A DNA stretch of 8,002 nt from Candidatus Omnitrophota bacterium (lineage in GTDB: Bacteria > Omnitrophota > Koll11 > Zapsychrales > Fredricksoniimonadaceae): assembly GCA_023247595.1 (NCBI GenBank), contig JAHFGF010000074.1, positions 1 to 8,002 on the forward strand, written 5' to 3'. The first letter of the stretch is position 1. Each line of letters opens with the position of its first letter. Both the position numbers and the translations under genes were made by a program. Below are positions 6,604 through 8,002 of this stretch, in pieces. Below the pieces are notes generated by a model that was not told the DNA's origin, made no database searches, and saw only the letters and a program-made list of their open reading frames with translations.

Positions 6604-8002
6604 ATGCCCAAAAATCCTTCGGCTTACAATTTAAATCTTATTGCCCGCGATGCCCTTCATCGTTATGGTTTCTTTAGTGAGATCCCTCAGCGTGTTTTAA
6701 GCGAAGCTAAAGCGCTGAATGAAGATTTCTGGCCTCACCTAGAAACTGGTGTCAAAGATCTCACGTCTTTGCTGTGGAGTTCTATTGATAACGATGATTC
6801 CAGGGATCTGGATCAGATTGAGTATTGTGAATCTCGTCCCGACGGCGGGGCGCGGGTTATGATCGCGATCGCGGATGTGGATCATTATGTGCGTCAGGGC
6901 ACCTATATGGACGCGCATGCCATTAAAAATGGCGTCACCGTTTATACGGGCGTTGAAATTTTTCCGATGCTGCCGGAACGTTTGTGCAATGATTTGTCGT
7001 CGCTCGTTCCTGGTCAAGACCGATTAGCCATTGTTATTGATTTTTTGATTAACAACGAAGGCGAGGTTCGTTCCGGCGAAGTTTACCGCGCGGTTGTTAG
7101 AAACCACGCCAAGCTTATTTATGAGATCGTCGGAAATTGGTTTGAAGGGCGCGCGCCTTTGCCGGAATCGGTTGCGAGCGTTCCAGGATTGGGAGAACAG
7201 CTGCTTGTGCAGGACCGCATCGCTCAGGTTATTAAAGAAGCGCGCAAACGCAACGGCGCGCTCGAGTTTGATTCCATTGAAACAAAACCGGTTTTCAAGG
7301 AACATCAAGTTATTGAAATTGCCCTGCGCCAGCGCAACCGCGCGCATCAGCTCATTGAAAATTTTATGATCGCCGCCAACGGTGTCATGGTCAATTTTTT
7401 GCGCGCGAAAAATTCTCCTGTTATCCAGCGCGTCGTGAAAACGCCGGAGAGATGGGAACGTATTTGTGAAATCGCAATCGAACTAGGAGACAGCCTGCCG
7501 AACCGTCCCAAAGCCAAGGCTCTGTCTGACTTTTTGGAACGACAGCAAAAACGCGATCCTCAGCGTTTTCCGGATTTGTCATTGGCTGTCATCAAACTGC
7601 TCGGCCAAGGGGAATACGATGTTCTTTATCCCGGCAAAAAAGGCGAAGGTCATTTTGGATTGGCCGTGCAGGATTATACGCATTCAACAGCTCCGAACCG
7701 GCGGTATATTGATTTGATTGTCCAGCGTTTGCTGAAGGCAGCTCTCAAAAAAACACGCGAGCCCTACAGCCGGGCGGAATTAGCGCACATCGCCGGATGG
7801 TGTACCGACCGCGATCAATTTGCCAAAAAAGTTGAACGCTTTATGCGCAAAGTGGCGGCCGCGATGATGCTATTGGACCGCGTCGGAGATACGTTCGAAG
7901 GAATCATCACCGGCGCCTCCGACAAGGGAACGTATGTCAGGCTTTTGAATCCTCCGGCGGAAGGGCGCGTGGTGCGCCGGTTCGACGGCATGGATGTCGG
8001 CG
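6604..8002 (+). CDS. RNB-family 3'-5' exoribonuclease (RNase II/R type), C-terminus beyond window
   Basis: 466 codons from the ATG to the right edge with no stop. Known role: RNB enzymes degrade single-stranded RNA 3' to 5' with a two-metal active site, in the cytoplasm. Seen: a short N-terminal extension of about 55 residues with no cold-shock domains, then the active-site signature SIDNDDSRDLDQ (60-71) with Asp62, Asp68 and Asp70. RNase II and R usually have a fourth acidic residue where Gln71 stands. Further blocks are IAIADVDHYV (87-96), PMLPERLCNDLSSLVPGQDR (121-140), RNGALEFDS (216-224), AHQLIENFMIAANG (247-260) and HSTAPNRRYIDLIVQRLL (360-377), the last equivalent to TSPIRRYPDL in RNase R. 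From about residue 430 an S1-like RNA-binding barrel begins (FEGIITGASDKGTYVRLL). Start: an in-frame TAA at 6598-6600 excludes an upstream start; no Shine-Dalgarno is visible before 6604. Neither the RNase II nor the RNase R name is assigned because the N-terminal domains of both are missing. Confidence 0.9.
   Translation, partial: MPKNPSAYNLNLIARDALHRYGFFSEIPQRVLSEAKALNEDFWPHLETGVKDLTSLLWSSIDNDDSRDLDQIEYCESRPDGGARVMIAIADVDHYVRQGTYMDAHAIKNGVTVYTGVEIFPMLPERLCNDLSSLVPGQDRLAIVIDFLINNEGEVRSGEVYRAVVRNHAKLIYEIVGNWFEGRAPLPESVASVPGLGEQLLVQDRIAQVIKEARKRNGALEFDSIETKPVFKEHQVIEIALRQRNRAHQLIENFMIAANGVMVNFLRAKNSPVIQRVVKTPERWERICEIAIELGDSLPNRPKAKALSDFLERQQKRDPQRFPDLSLAVIKLLGQGEYDVLYPGKKGEGHFGLAVQDYTHSTAPNRRYIDLIVQRLLKAALKKTREPYSRAELAHIAGWCTDRDQFAKKVERFMRKVAAAMMLLDRVGDTFEGIITGASDKGTYVRLLNPPAEGRVVRRFDGMDVG

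Overview
The window looks like a piece of a bacterial chromosome from a Gram-negative lineage. The AsmA-type protein implies a cell with an outer membrane, and the remaining genes are ordinary housekeeping types. Base composition is moderate and codon use is mixed. Several features suggest an uncultured lineage: a ferrochelatase with an internal cysteine cluster, an unrecognised membrane-anchored coiled-coil protein, and a short GC-rich palindrome of a kind I associate with uncultured-phylum genomes. An Omnitrophota/PVC-like bacterium is a guess from overall feel, not something the sequence proves.

Layout. Positions 1-4739 hold a tight three-gene cluster on the minus strand, read from right to left. 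It starts with a YyaL/SSP411-family thioredoxin-domain protein (4739-2610). This overlaps by 4 nt (ATGA) a 520-residue membrane-anchored coiled-coil protein of unknown function (2613-1051). A 16-nt gap with a strong ribosome binding site leads to an AsmA-like protein that runs off the left edge (1034-1). A weak sigma70-type promoter for the cluster sits at 4817-4789.

The 657-bp divergent intergenic region holds the most unusual structure of the window. It is a 418-bp nested inverted-repeat element (4858-5275) in which most of the sequence can be placed in helices: an outer helix, a three-way junction, one long simple arm (4883-4997) and one compound arm (5011-5243) carrying three or four more hairpins. 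No convincing gene lies inside it. It could be a large structured noncoding RNA or a MITE-like non-autonomous mobile element with a second element inserted in one terminus.

The plus strand then carries hemH (5418-6449), with an extended -10 promoter and a 5' leader hairpin over its weak ribosome binding site. After it comes a second, unrelated palindromic element (6457-6594) built from symmetrical copies of an AAGAGGTA-like octamer. The last gene is an RNB-family exoribonuclease (6604 to the right edge), which lacks N-terminal cold-shock domains and has Gln in place of the fourth acidic residue of the usual active-site signature.

The minus-strand genes may share an envelope-related role (AsmA and the membrane-anchored coiled coil), but the link to the thioredoxin-domain protein is only positional. 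hemH and the RNB gene have no evident functional tie.
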